Below, one piece after another: positions 44,899 to 53,494 of a stretch of 64,000 nucleotides of DNA (within the stretch, counting starts at the first letter, position 1; each line of letters starts with the position of its first letter). Origin of the DNA: Leisingera aquaemixtae (GTDB lineage: Bacteria > Pseudomonadota > Alphaproteobacteria > Rhodobacterales > Rhodobacteraceae); assembly GCF_019801145.1 (NCBI RefSeq), contig NZ_JAHVJQ010000014.1:1-64000 (forward strand). The letters are read 5' to 3'. The position numbers and the translations under genes are program-made. A model generated the notes under the pieces. It was not told the origin of the DNA and did not search any database. It worked only from the letters and a program-made list of their open reading frames with translations.

Positions 44899-45942
44899 TT
44901 AGCCCTCCACATTCGTGCCGGCCGGCACCTGCTGGGTAACGCAGCCGATACCGCCGCCGCCCACAGCTTGCCATTCGCTGCGGCAAGGGACGATTTCGCG
45001 GCCCGGATAGGCCTGCTGCAAGATCGTAAAGCCGCGGTCGTCGAGCTTGGGATCGACCTCCGGTGTCACAACCGCACCGTTGATGACATAGGCATTGGTA
45101 TAAGGGGTGGCGAGCCGGCGGCCGGGCAGTTCAGTGCTGTAGGGCAGTACATCCATTTCGATGATCTCGAGCTGGCGGCCTTGCGCATCCCGGGCACTCT
45201 TAAGGATTTCAAGGTTTTCCCGCAGCAGATCGTAATTCGGGTTGGCCTTGTCAGTGACCACCTGCGCAAGAACCCGGCCCGGGGCCACATATTCAACCAC
45301 ATTGTCGACATGTCCGTCCGTGCCGGCATCCTCATAAAGACCCAGCGGCAGCCAGATCACTTTTTCAATGCCGAGATAGTCATGCAGGTTCTGTTCAATG
45401 GTTTTGCGGCTCATTCCGGCGTAACGGTTCACGTTGCGCATATTCTGCTCGGTGGTGATCAGAGTGCCTTTGCCGTCCACCGACATGCCGCCGCCTTCGC
45501 CGATGAAAGAAGTGCGGAAACAAGGCATACCGAGATGTTCCAGCACTTTCGACGGCATCTCCTGGGTCTTTTCGCTGACAGCCCGGCCGCCCCAGCCGTT
45601 GAAGCCGAAATGCACGCCGGCCACTTCGCCTGCATCGTTGCGCAAGAAGATAGGGCCGTTGTCACGGATCCATGAAGCATCGACCGGGGCTTCGAAGATT
45701 TCCGCAACTTCCCCGCAGCGCTTACGTGCATCTGCTGCGTCTTTGGGATCGGCGATCAGCGTGACGGGTTCGTAGCGGCTGATGGCATGAACAAGGCGTT
45801 CCGTCTCTTTGCGGAAGCCCCCAACATCGGTGCCCACTGCCTCTTCGGCGGGCGGCCAGGTCAGCAGCGTTCGGGCGTGCCGGTCAAAGCGGGCAGGCAT
45901 ACGGAAGCCTTGGGCGAAGGGGGTATCAGTCTTCTGTGTCAT
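44899..45942 (-). CDS. aguA: Agmatine deiminase
   Basis: 347 residues of the peptidyl-arginine-deiminase-like family. The N-terminal LLTWPP, WIRDNGP with the substrate-binding Asp, GTDGHVDNVVEYV with the catalytic His-x-Asp, and the terminal GGGGIGCVTQQVP with the nucleophile Cys are all intact. It converts agmatine to N-carbamoylputrescine and ammonia. The ATG at 45942 has AAAGGAG eight bases ahead, so the longer frame from 45966 is rejected. It forms an operon with aguB downstream and a polyamine-binding protein gene upstream, consistent with uptake and use of external agmatine or polyamines. Confidence 0.94.
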   Translation of the reverse strand: MTQKTDTPFAQGFRMPARFDRHARTLLTWPPAEEAVGTDVGGFRKETERLVHAISRYEPVTLIADPKDAADARKRCGEVAEIFEAPVDASWIRDNGPIFLRNDAGEVAGVHFGFNGWGGRAVSEKTQEMPSKVLEHLGMPCFRTSFIGEGGGMSVDGKGTLITTEQNMRNVNRYAGMSRKTIEQNLHDYLGIEKVIWLPLGLYEDAGTDGHVDNVVEYVAPGRVLAQVVTDKANPNYDLLRENLEILKSARDAQGRQLEIIEMDVLPYSTELPGRRLATPYTNAYVINGAVVTPEVDPKLDDRGFTILQQAYPGREIVPCRSEWQAVGGGGIGCVTQQVPAGTNVEG

Positions 45943-46040
45943 CTGGTTTTCTCCTTTGGATGGCACGCGGCACAGGGCACCCGGGCCGCGAGGGCGCAGC
46001 TTGTTTCCTTGCTGTCAGCTGAATTTGAGTGGGAGGCGGC

Positions 46041-47168
46041 TTAGCGGCCGGTCTTGAACCGGGTCCAGGCGCGGTTCAGCAGGCGCAGGCTTTTCTGATC
46101 GCGCGGAAGGTTCGGGAACAGTTTGCTCATCAGTTCCGGCCCGGGATAGACATTCGGATCGTTGCGGATTTCCGGGGCCACAAATTCGAGCGATGCCTGG
46201 TTGCCGTTCGGGTAGTAGTAAAGATTGGTGACGCTGGCGATGACATCCGGCTTCATCATGTAGTTGATGAAGGCATGAGCGTTCTCCGGGTGCGGGGCAT
46301 CATCCGGAACCGACATGAAGTCGAAAAAGACCTCGGTGCCTTCTTGGGGGATGGAGTAGGCAATCTCGACGCCATTGCCGGCTTCAAGCGCACGGGCATA
46401 GGCAAGGCCTGCATCGCCGCTCCAGCCCAGCGCCAGGCACAGGTCGCCCCGGGCCAAGTCGTTGATGATGGAGGCGGTTTTGAAGTGGCGCACGTGCGGC
46501 CAGACCTCAGCCAGCATTTCATATGCCTTGTCGAAATCCGCTTTGTCCGAAGTGAAAGGGTTCAGGCCCAGATAATTCAAGGCGATCGCCATAATCTCTT
46601 CCGGGGAATCGATGATAGCGACGCCGCAATCGGCGAATTTTGACACTACGTCTGGATCGAAGATCATACGGAGGCTTTCGACCGGGGCATTTTCCATGCG
46701 TTCGGCAATCAGGGCAGGATTGTAGATGACGCCGGTGGTTCCCCACAGATACGGCACGCCGTGACGGTTGTCCTCATCATGCCGGGACAGGAACTCCATG
46801 ATCTTCGGGTCGAGATTGCCCCGGTTCGGCAGCTTTTCCTGGTCGAGTTCGGCCAACGCACCGACTTGCATAAGCCGGTTAGCGACCAGAGCCGACGGCA
46901 ACACCACATCATAGTTGGTGGCGCCGGCCAGCATCTTGGTTTCAAGCTGCTCCAGCGAGTCAAAATAGTCATAGACAACGGAAATACCGGTCTCCGCTTC
47001 AAAGCTGTCGAGCACCTCGCGGGGGAAATACTCGGCCCAGGCGGTGATATTCACCTGCTGGCTGTCTGCACTGGCCTGAGACGCCGCTGCGCCTATCAGA
47101 AGACACGCCGCCGCAGTGGTGTTCAACGCCCGCCGGTATAGAGTCCGGATTCCGGTTTTTGCTGACAT
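46041..47168 (-). CDS. Polyamine/agmatine ABC transporter binding protein (PotD/PotF family)
   Basis: 375 residues with a signal peptide (about 1-35, ending ASQASA). The mature chain belongs to the PotD/PotF spermidine-putrescine family: ITAWAEYFPREVLDSFE at the start, YDVVLPSALVANRLM, VPYLWGTTGVIYNP and CLALGWSGDA are typical. The start at 47168 was chosen because GGGAG lies 7 bases ahead and the signal peptide then begins promptly. It is the first gene before aguA and aguB. No permease or ATPase gene is in the cluster, so it may feed a shared polyamine transporter encoded elsewhere. The likely ligand is agmatine or putrescine (inference). Confidence 0.88.
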   Translation of the reverse strand: MSAKTGIRTLYRRALNTTAAACLLIGAAASQASADSQQVNITAWAEYFPREVLDSFEAETGISVVYDYFDSLEQLETKMLAGATNYDVVLPSALVANRLMQVGALAELDQEKLPNRGNLDPKIMEFLSRHDEDNRHGVPYLWGTTGVIYNPALIAERMENAPVESLRMIFDPDVVSKFADCGVAIIDSPEEIMAIALNYLGLNPFTSDKADFDKAYEMLAEVWPHVRHFKTASIINDLARGDLCLALGWSGDAGLAYARALEAGNGVEIAYSIPQEGTEVFFDFMSVPDDAPHPENAHAFINYMMKPDVIASVTNLYYYPNGNQASLEFVAPEIRNDPNVYPGPELMSKLFPNLPRDQKSLRLLNRAWTRFKTGR

Positions 47169-47320
47169 GGTGGTTCTCCCTGCTGTCATGTAGCGCCCGT
47201 CTTTGACTGTTTGTGTTTCGGGGCTGGCTTCAGCGTGGCGGAATGGCTGCAATAGAACAAACGATGTTTATCGAACCGTTCAGATCGAATAGATTCATCT
47301 GAAATGGTGCCTGAAGGATC

Positions 47321-48271
47321 ATGAAAAGACATCTGCCTCCTCTAACCTCCTTGCGCGCCTTCGAGGCCGCCGCCCGCCACGCCAGCTTCAAGCGTGCGGC
47401 GGAGGAGCTTTGCGTCACGCCGTCGTCGGTGAGCCATCAGATCCAGAAGCTTGAGGATTGGCTCGGGGTTCAGCTCTTTCAGCGGCTCAACCGGAAAGTC
47501 GTCCTGACCGACGCAGGCCGGACATATTTCGGCACCATTGCCTCCGCCTTTGATGAAATGGCTGCAGTGACCGGGCTGATCCGCAAGCCTATGCGCGGTG
47601 AAACTGAGCACCAGAAGCTGAAGGTGTTCGCCAATGCCGGTTTTGTCGAATGCTGGCTTGGGCCCCGGCTGAGCGCGCTGCAGGCCGCGGTTCCGGGGGT
47701 TCAGCTGGAGGTCGCATTCGGCAGCAGCGTCGAGGATTATCTCAGGGGCAATGCCGATGTAGCCATCCACTTCGGCCGCGGCGACTGGCCAGAGTATCAG
47801 TCGGCCTACCTCCGGACCGGCTACGAGTTTCCCGTCTGCAGCCCGGACCTGCTGCCGCCGGGGTGCCAAATGGCCGATCCTTCCAGCCTGGCCGGCTTCC
47901 AGCTGCTTCACGAAGATGATGCTTCTGGCTGGGCCAAGTGGCTTGCCTCTGCTGGCGTGCAACACCCGGGCATCCGCAATGGCCCCATTTTCCATTCCAC
48001 ACAGACCATTTTCAGCAAGGTGATCGCCTGCGAGGGGATCGCCTTGGGAGATGACATCGTCGCCGCGGACCTTTTGCTCTCCGGCGGCCTGATCAAGCCC
48101 GTCGGCCTGGTGCGGAAGTCCAACAGTTCGTTGTACTTCCTCCAATTCCGCACCGAAGAAAGCCTGCCGGGTCTAGCCTCGGTCCGCGATTGGCTGACCA
48201 GAGAATTGCAGTCTCACGAAGAGGAAACTGCCTTGCTGCGTCGAAATGAACCGTATCCGGCGAAGGAATAA
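47321..48271 (+). CDS. LysR-family regulator, GcvA-like, of the agmatine cluster
   Basis: 316 residues. The N terminus (LPPLTSLRAFEAAARHASFK and EELCVTPSSVSHQIQKLED) is a GcvA-type winged helix-turn-helix, followed by a LysR effector-binding domain. It is transcribed divergently from the polyamine-binding-protein gene over a 152-base AT-rich gap, so it probably controls the aguAB cluster in response to agmatine or a product. The start has a GAAGGA site directly ahead. The C-terminal 20 residues are charged and extend beyond the usual domain. Confidence 0.88.
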   Translation: MKRHLPPLTSLRAFEAAARHASFKRAAEELCVTPSSVSHQIQKLEDWLGVQLFQRLNRKVVLTDAGRTYFGTIASAFDEMAAVTGLIRKPMRGETEHQKLKVFANAGFVECWLGPRLSALQAAVPGVQLEVAFGSSVEDYLRGNADVAIHFGRGDWPEYQSAYLRTGYEFPVCSPDLLPPGCQMADPSSLAGFQLLHEDDASGWAKWLASAGVQHPGIRNGPIFHSTQTIFSKVIACEGIALGDDIVAADLLLSGGLIKPVGLVRKSNSSLYFLQFRTEESLPGLASVRDWLTRELQSHEEETALLRRNEPYPAKE

Positions 48272-48361
48272 GCGGCCTTCTCCGCCTAATGCCCTGAAAT
48301 CCTATTCGGCAAGGCAAACGCCTGCGTTTCCATTGACAGGCAGCATCAAGCAAATGCCGCG

Positions 48362-49147
48362 CTAACCAGGTAGACGTTTAAGGTCTGCAAGATAGGGAAG
48401 ACGGGATTGCGCGGCCAGAACCGCGCCTTTTCCAATGCTTGCCTTCAGCAACTCCTCGCCCGCCCCGGCTCTTGCCAGCTCCTGCCCGTTCGGCGCGATG
48501 ACACAGCTGCCGCCATAATAATCCATGCCGTTTTCATGCCCGGAGGAATTTGCGTAGCAAGTGAAAACCCCGTTTTCGAACGCCCGCGCGGGAATGACGG
48601 TGTTTGCCACAACACCCCACTGAGCGCCCAAGGCTGTGGGAACCAGAACCAGCTCTGCCCCGGCCTGGGCGACCGCCCGGAAGGTTTCAGGGAACTCGGC
48701 GTCATAGCAGACCAGCGTGGCGGCTTTGAACCCTTCCAGCTCGAACAGCGTGTAGGCTTCGCCAGGGCTGAAATGGTCACCTTCAAAGCCAGGAGGCAGC
48801 AGCAGTTTGCGGTGGGTTGCCAGCAGGTTTCCGTCCTTGCCGATGCAAGAGGCCGAGTTAAACAGGTCACCGCCGGATTGCTCCGCAAATCCGTAGTGGA
48901 TCGCCACCTGATGCGCCCGGGCGAGTTCCGCAATCACCTGCGCCGATGGGCCGTTCGCCGGTTCCGCCCAGTCCGAGACCCGACTGCCGATGTTATATCC
49001 GGTCAGAAACAGCTCAGGCAGCACCAGCAGATCGGTGTTCAGCCCTTGCAGCCGGGACAGACAGTTGCCTAACCAAGCCAGCCGCGCCTGCGGACCGTCA
49101 AGGTCCGCAGGGCTTTGGGCAACTGCGATATTCAGGTTGCCTGTCAT
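48362..49147 (-). CDS. Carbon-nitrogen hydrolase (nitrilase superfamily)
   Basis: 261 residues. The Glu-Lys-Cys triad is present: Glu in LLVLPELFLTG, Lys in THRKLLLPP, Cys in TLVCYDAEFPE. The size and motifs fit the amidase/omega-amidase/carbamoylase-like branch rather than true nitrilases. It would cleave an amide or carbamoyl bond. It lies 3 bases after the M24-fold gene and is the last gene of a TRAP-transporter operon, so its substrate is probably an imported amide-containing organic acid or a product of the M24-like protein. An N-carbamoyl-amino-acid or ureido compound would fit but is not shown. Confidence 0.87.
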   Translation of the reverse strand: MTGNLNIAVAQSPADLDGPQARLAWLGNCLSRLQGLNTDLLVLPELFLTGYNIGSRVSDWAEPANGPSAQVIAELARAHQVAIHYGFAEQSGGDLFNSASCIGKDGNLLATHRKLLLPPGFEGDHFSPGEAYTLFELEGFKAATLVCYDAEFPETFRAVAQAGAELVLVPTALGAQWGVVANTVIPARAFENGVFTCYANSSGHENGMDYYGGSCVIAPNGQELARAGAGEELLKASIGKGAVLAAQSRLPYLADLKRLPG

Positions 49148-49150
49148 GAC

Positions 49151-50308
49151 TCAGCCCTTGCTCAGCAGGATTTCGCGGGGATAGCTGGTGATGTATTCGA
49201 TACCGGTTTCGGTCACCACAACCGAGTCTCCGATCCGGCCCGCGGTCACGCCGTCCACCGAAATGCCACCATCGACCGCAAAGGTCATGCCCGGCTGCAG
49301 AACAGTCTTGTCGCCTTCCTTCAGCTCCGGGGCCTCCAGATAGGCGACACCGATGGAACGGCCGGTGCGGTAGCCGGTCTCGTAACCGCGAGTGCGGTAG
49401 ACTTCGTTGGCGGCAGCGGCCACATCCTCGGCCAAAACGCCCGGGCGCATGGCAGCAATCGCGGCTTGCTGCGCTTCAATCGCCGCTTCCTGCACATCAC
49501 GTGCCTGGTCGGTCACATCGCCGATGTGGAACATGCGGTCGAAGCCCAGCTTGTACTGCTTGAACTGCGCCATGTTGCAGAAGCAGAAATAGACCGGATC
49601 GAATTTTTCGTAGGCTTTGACGCTGGCGCGGCGATGCACCATTGAGGCATCGGTGCCGCTCTGCAGGATCTGCAGGTTGTGGATCATCGGCGAAACGAAA
49701 CGGTCCCAGCCCTTGTCCGTCAAGAAGGTGGCCGCCTTGCGCGAGCCTGCTTCGATCACCGCCAGCGCGGATTCATACTCCCGCGCGCCTTCCCGCAGGC
49801 TGTCATGCGCCGCTGCCATCATTGCGCCGGCGATCTGGCCGGCTTCTTTCATGACGCTGATTTCAAACGGTGTCTTGATAGTGCGCATGGCGCCCAGCAC
49901 CGGCGAGATATCCTTGAGCGGCACGCCGGGATAGGTGTCATCCAGATGATTGCGCACGATTGCAGGAATGGTGCTGCGTTCGATCCAGATCTCCTTGGGG
50001 CTCTCGCCCAGGGCATTGGCCAGGGCGCGGCCCCAGCTGCGTTGGCCGATGTCTTCCCAGGTGCGCACGTCCTCGACCCAGGTCATTTCCGCCACCATCT
50101 CGGATTCCATCAGCGGGGTGATGACAACCGGCGCGTCCTGCGCATCGACCACCAGCATCGAGGGACGGCCGAATTCGATCCCGAGATAGCCCCAGAAGCC
50201 CGCCAGGTAGGCGATCGAGCTTTCATCGGTGAACACGGCTTTACCGATACCCGCCTGACGCATGCGGTCCTGCAGGCCGAGGGTGCGTTTTTTGGCTTCT
50301 TCCAGCAT
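49151..50308 (-). CDS. M24-fold (creatinase/Xaa-Pro peptidase-like) protein lacking metal ligands
   Basis: 385 residues: an N-terminal creatinase-type domain (1-135) and a pita-bread M24 domain (140-385). In metallopeptidases of this fold five residues bind two metals. Here the expected first Asp (D-x-G) is Cys244 in FCFCNM, the second Asp is Gly255 in YKLGFD, the His is in SIGVAY with no His, the first Glu is Asp346 in TFAVDGG, and the last Glu is Gly360 in GRIGDS. So it is almost surely not a metallopeptidase. Creatinase, which uses no metal, is the precedent. It sits between a TRAP importer and a carbon-nitrogen hydrolase, suggesting C-N bond hydrolysis. Start at 50308 with an AAGGA site. 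Confidence 0.85.
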   Translation of the reverse strand: MLEEAKKRTLGLQDRMRQAGIGKAVFTDESSIAYLAGFWGYLGIEFGRPSMLVVDAQDAPVVITPLMESEMVAEMTWVEDVRTWEDIGQRSWGRALANALGESPKEIWIERSTIPAIVRNHLDDTYPGVPLKDISPVLGAMRTIKTPFEISVMKEAGQIAGAMMAAAHDSLREGAREYESALAVIEAGSRKAATFLTDKGWDRFVSPMIHNLQILQSGTDASMVHRRASVKAYEKFDPVYFCFCNMAQFKQYKLGFDRMFHIGDVTDQARDVQEAAIEAQQAAIAAMRPGVLAEDVAAAANEVYRTRGYETGYRTGRSIGVAYLEAPELKEGDKTVLQPGMTFAVDGGISVDGVTAGRIGDSVVVTETGIEYITSYPREILLSKG

Positions 50309-50357
50309 GTGCTGACTTCCTTCTGTTAGGTGGATTGAGTGGCGGACAGCGGGCAAG

Positions 50358-51653
50358 TCAGCCCAACAGCCCGGGCAGGAAAAGGGCTACCGGAGGCACG
50401 AAGGTCACGATCAGGACCATCGGCAAATGCCCCAGCAGCAGGAACTTCATCGTCGGGCCGACATAGACCGACAGCGGCTGGCGGGTTACACCGCCGGCCA
50501 TGTAGAGCAGCGGGGCGCAGGGCGGGGAGATATTGCCGAGTCCAAGATTGGTGCCGACGATGGCAGCAAAGTGGATCGGGTCCAGGCCGATTTTCTGAGT
50601 GACCGGCAGCAGAATGATGGCTGCCAGCACGCCGCCGGACACATCGTCGATGATCATTCCCATGATCAGCAGCAGCAGGTTGATCAGCAGCAGGATGACG
50701 ATCTTGTTCTCGGAAATCGTCAGCAGCAGATCGGCGAACTGGGTGGGCACCTTGGCCAGCACCATGCCGCGGCTCATCACGAACAGGAAGAACAGCACCA
50801 TCAGAATCGCCCCGGTCAGCCGGGCGGCTTCGACCGTGGAGTTGAACAGTGACTGCATCGGCAGCGAACGGTAGATCGCAATACCCACGATCAGCGTGTA
50901 AACCAGCGCAACCGCACCCGCCTCGGTCGGGGTGGTGATGCCGCTGTAGATCCCGCCCAGCACAATTACTGGCATGATGATTGCCAAGCTGGCCTTCCTG
51001 CCGGTGCCTGCGGCCTCGGCCAGGGTTTCGCGCAGGGGCAGCTTGGGCGCGGTGGTGATGGTCTGATTGTTGCGCAGGAAGAAGAAGTTCAGCCCGCAAT
51101 AGACCAGCGCCAGCAGCACGCCTGGGCCCATGGTTGCGAGGAAGCACTTGGCGACGGACTCGCGGATTGCAATGGCGAAAACGATCATCGGGATCGAAGG
51201 CGGGATCATCAGCGCCAGCACTGAGGAGACCGCGACAAGAGCTGTGGCATGGCCGGGCGGATAGCCCTCCTTGATCATCCGCGGCACCATGATCTTGCCA
51301 ATGGCCGCGATGGCGGCTGAGGCACTGCCGGAGATGGCGCCGAACAGCGCGCAGGTCAGCACGGTCACCGCTCCCAAGCCCCCCTTGGTGCGGCCGACAA
51401 AGCTGTTCACGAAGTTCAAAAGCCGCTCGGAGATGCCGGAAGCGCCAATCAGTGTGCCCGACAGGATGAACAGCGGGATTGCCAGCAATGAGAACGCGCT
51501 GACCTGGGAATAGCCGTAGCCGGCATGGAAGGAGATATTGGTGCCGGACATCAGCCCGTAGCCAAGCGCCCCGGCGCCGAAGGCAAAGCCAACCGGAACC
51601 TCGATCAGAAGCAGGAAGATGATGGCCAGAAAGGCAATGAGGAAGAAGGTCAT
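50358..51653 (-). CDS. dctM: TRAP transporter large permease (DctM family)
   Basis: 431 residues with about twelve membrane helices. The DctM family is clear from the N-terminal FLLIEVPVGFAFG, the AISGSASAAIAAIGKIMVP loop, GYPPGHATALVAVSS and PPSIPMIVFAI, and from the late VGTNLGLGNISPPCAP segment. It forms the sodium-coupled channel for an organic acid delivered by the DctP-type protein encoded upstream. It starts 4 bases after the small-permease gene and is followed by the M24-like gene after about 50 bases. The substrate cannot be read from the permease. Confidence 0.93.
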   Translation of the reverse strand: MTFFLIAFLAIIFLLLIEVPVGFAFGAGALGYGLMSGTNISFHAGYGYSQVSAFSLLAIPLFILSGTLIGASGISERLLNFVNSFVGRTKGGLGAVTVLTCALFGAISGSASAAIAAIGKIMVPRMIKEGYPPGHATALVAVSSVLALMIPPSIPMIVFAIAIRESVAKCFLATMGPGVLLALVYCGLNFFFLRNNQTITTAPKLPLRETLAEAAGTGRKASLAIIMPVIVLGGIYSGITTPTEAGAVALVYTLIVGIAIYRSLPMQSLFNSTVEAARLTGAILMVLFFLFVMSRGMVLAKVPTQFADLLLTISENKIVILLLINLLLLIMGMIIDDVSGGVLAAIILLPVTQKIGLDPIHFAAIVGTNLGLGNISPPCAPLLYMAGGVTRQPLSVYVGPTMKFLLLGHLPMVLIVTFVPPVALFLPGLLG

Positions 51654-51657
51654 GACG

Positions 51658-52263
51658 TCAGTCTCCGCCCTGTCCGGTCAGCAGTGCGCGCGCTTCCAGG
51701 AAGAATTGCAGCGCCAGGTAGAGGATCATCAGCGCAAAGCCGGAAACCATGCTGAAATCCCAGATGTACTTGGGCAGCCGCATGTAGGTGCTCTTGCGGT
51801 TCAAAGAGAGGTTGTAGGCGGCAAAGTCCCAGGCAAACCAGGCGAAAACCGCAACCGTCACCAGGCAGGCCAGGGTGCCGAACAGGCGCACCGCCAGCAG
51901 GGTCTTGCGGTTCTGCGTCAGCAGGGTCAGCACGCCGCCCTCGATATGATCGCGCTCGCGGGTGCAATAGGCCATGCCGATGAAGTAGATCCACAAGGCC
52001 AGCATCGGCGCCAGTTCCTCGATCCCCAGAAACGGGGAGGAGATCACGTACCGCATGAACACCTGCGCCGCCATCAACAGCCCCAGCGAGATCATCGCAC
52101 CGAACAGCATCACCCGCATCAACAGGGCAACCCTGTCTTCAGCCGCATAGAAAACGCCGAGCCCGCGGTAAACCGGTGCCGCAGCATCGCTGCCTGCCGG
52201 CATGATCGGCTCAGGTGTCAGGACGTTGTCCAGGCTGTCTGTGTGCAAAAGTTCTTTGGTCAT
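51658..52263 (-). CDS. dctQ: TRAP transporter small permease (DctQ family)
   Basis: 201 residues with four membrane helices (about 45-65, 80-105, 120-145, 165-185) and a soluble N-terminal arm of about 40 residues that is longer than usual. The FLGIEELAPMLALWIYFIGMAYCTR segment and the later DFSMVSGFALMILYL stretch fit the DctQ family. It pairs with DctM, encoded 4 bases downstream. A GC hairpin separates it from the binding-protein gene upstream. Confidence 0.9.
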   Translation of the reverse strand: MTKELLHTDSLDNVLTPEPIMPAGSDAAAPVYRGLGVFYAAEDRVALLMRVMLFGAMISLGLLMAAQVFMRYVISSPFLGIEELAPMLALWIYFIGMAYCTRERDHIEGGVLTLLTQNRKTLLAVRLFGTLACLVTVAVFAWFAWDFAAYNLSLNRKSTYMRLPKYIWDFSMVSGFALMILYLALQFFLEARALLTGQGGD

Positions 52264-52287
52264 GCGCCGTCCTCCTCAGCCGGTGCA

Positions 52288-52312
52288 GTGCCCGGGGCAG
52301 CCCCCCGGGCAC
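52288..52312. promoter_or_regulatory. Intercistronic hairpin between dctP and dctQ
   Basis: GTGCCCGGGG (52288-52297) pairs perfectly with CCCCGGGCAC (52303-52312) across a 5-base loop. On the minus strand it follows the dctP stop by 13 bases. It probably protects the dctP message or reduces read-through, as at the ABC operon hairpin (16179-16212). Confidence 0.6.
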
Positions 52313-52325
52313 GGGAAAGTGGGGA

Positions 52326-53330
52326 TCAGTTGGCGCCCGCGGCAGCCTTGATCTGGCCCATCACTTCGGCGCCGATGATCTGCTCCATGTAGGGGTATTC
52401 CACTGCGGTCACTTGCTGGCGGTAGGCCTCCAGCTGCTCAGGTGTCAGCTCGACAATCTCAATGCCGGCCTCCTTCATCTGGGCAAACCAATTGGGGCTT
52501 TCGGCCTCGGCGTTTTCCCAGGCCCAAGTCACCGCTTCATCCGCGGCGGTGCGGATCCAGCCCTGCTGCTCTTCGCCCAGGCTGTCGAACCAGCGCTTGT
52601 TGGCGGTCCAGAAAGTGTGCTCGAAGTTCTCGCGGGTGAAGACATAGGCGCTGACCACATCCTTGAACAGCAGCACCTCGGACGGCGGTGAATAGGCGCG
52701 GCCGTCGATGGCACCGGTCTGCAGGGCTGTATGCACCTCGCTGAAGGCCATAGGGACCGGGGCAAAGCCGGTTGCCTTGTAGCGCTCGATCGCCATTGGC
52801 ATGCCCGGCACCCGCATCTTGAAGCCTTCTGCCTCTTCCGGGAAGCTGGTGGGCACCTCAACGCCCTTGCGCACCACAAAGCCGGTGAAATCGGTCGGGA
52901 TCGTGCCCAGCAGCACCATGCCCAGATCGTTCATGATGCCGTCATAGACCCCGTTCATCACCGAACCCGGGCCATAGACCTCGCGCCCGGTTTCCCAGTC
53001 GCTGGCGACATAGCCCAGCACCGACACATCCCAGCGCGGATCCAGCTCGGAATGGTTCCAGGACATGGTCATCTGCACCGCGCCCTGCGACACCTGCTCG
53101 ACGATCGAGGTCCAATCCCCCAGGTCGCCGCCTGGATGGTAGTCAACGTTCAGCGTGCCGCCGGACAGTTCCTCCAGCCGCGCTGAGAAGCGTTCGGATA
53201 CCTGATGGAAGATGTGCTGGGTGTCCATCACATGACCCAGAATGATGTCTTCAGCCCGCGCCGCAGGCAGCGTGGCAGCCAGAACGCCAGCCGCCGCGGC
53301 ACCCGCTTTTATCAATGTTGCGATCCCCAC
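52326..53330 (-). CDS. dctP: TRAP transporter periplasmic binding protein (DctP family)
   Basis: 334 residues. An N-terminal signal peptide ends near residue 27 (PAARA-ED). The mature chain follows the DctP pattern: ILGHVMDTQHIFHQVSERF, the LDVDYHPGG-like NVDYHPGGDLGDW stretch, the conserved Arg in FKMRVPGMPMAIE that pairs with a substrate carboxylate, and GAIDGRAYSPPS. The ligand should be a carboxylate. It is the first gene of a TRAP-M24-hydrolase operon and is divergent from a racemase-like gene over a 164-base AT-rich gap. Confidence 0.92.
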   Translation of the reverse strand: MGIATLIKAGAAAAGVLAATLPAARAEDIILGHVMDTQHIFHQVSERFSARLEELSGGTLNVDYHPGGDLGDWTSIVEQVSQGAVQMTMSWNHSELDPRWDVSVLGYVASDWETGREVYGPGSVMNGVYDGIMNDLGMVLLGTIPTDFTGFVVRKGVEVPTSFPEEAEGFKMRVPGMPMAIERYKATGFAPVPMAFSEVHTALQTGAIDGRAYSPPSEVLLFKDVVSAYVFTRENFEHTFWTANKRWFDSLGEEQQGWIRTAADEAVTWAWENAEAESPNWFAQMKEAGIEIVELTPEQLEAYRQQVTAVEYPYMEQIIGAEVMGQIKAAAGAN

Positions 53331-53494
53331 GAAGGTTTCCTCCCTGTTCGTGTTTCAGTCGCGGCTCGAATCGAAACTCCAGCCTTGCATTTTGCTAAGC
53401 TGTGTACAGCTATTGCGTCAATACTTGATTTTTTCCAAAATTGCGCCTCCAAATTGACATGCTGCATGCACCACCCTCAAGTCACGGAGAGAAA

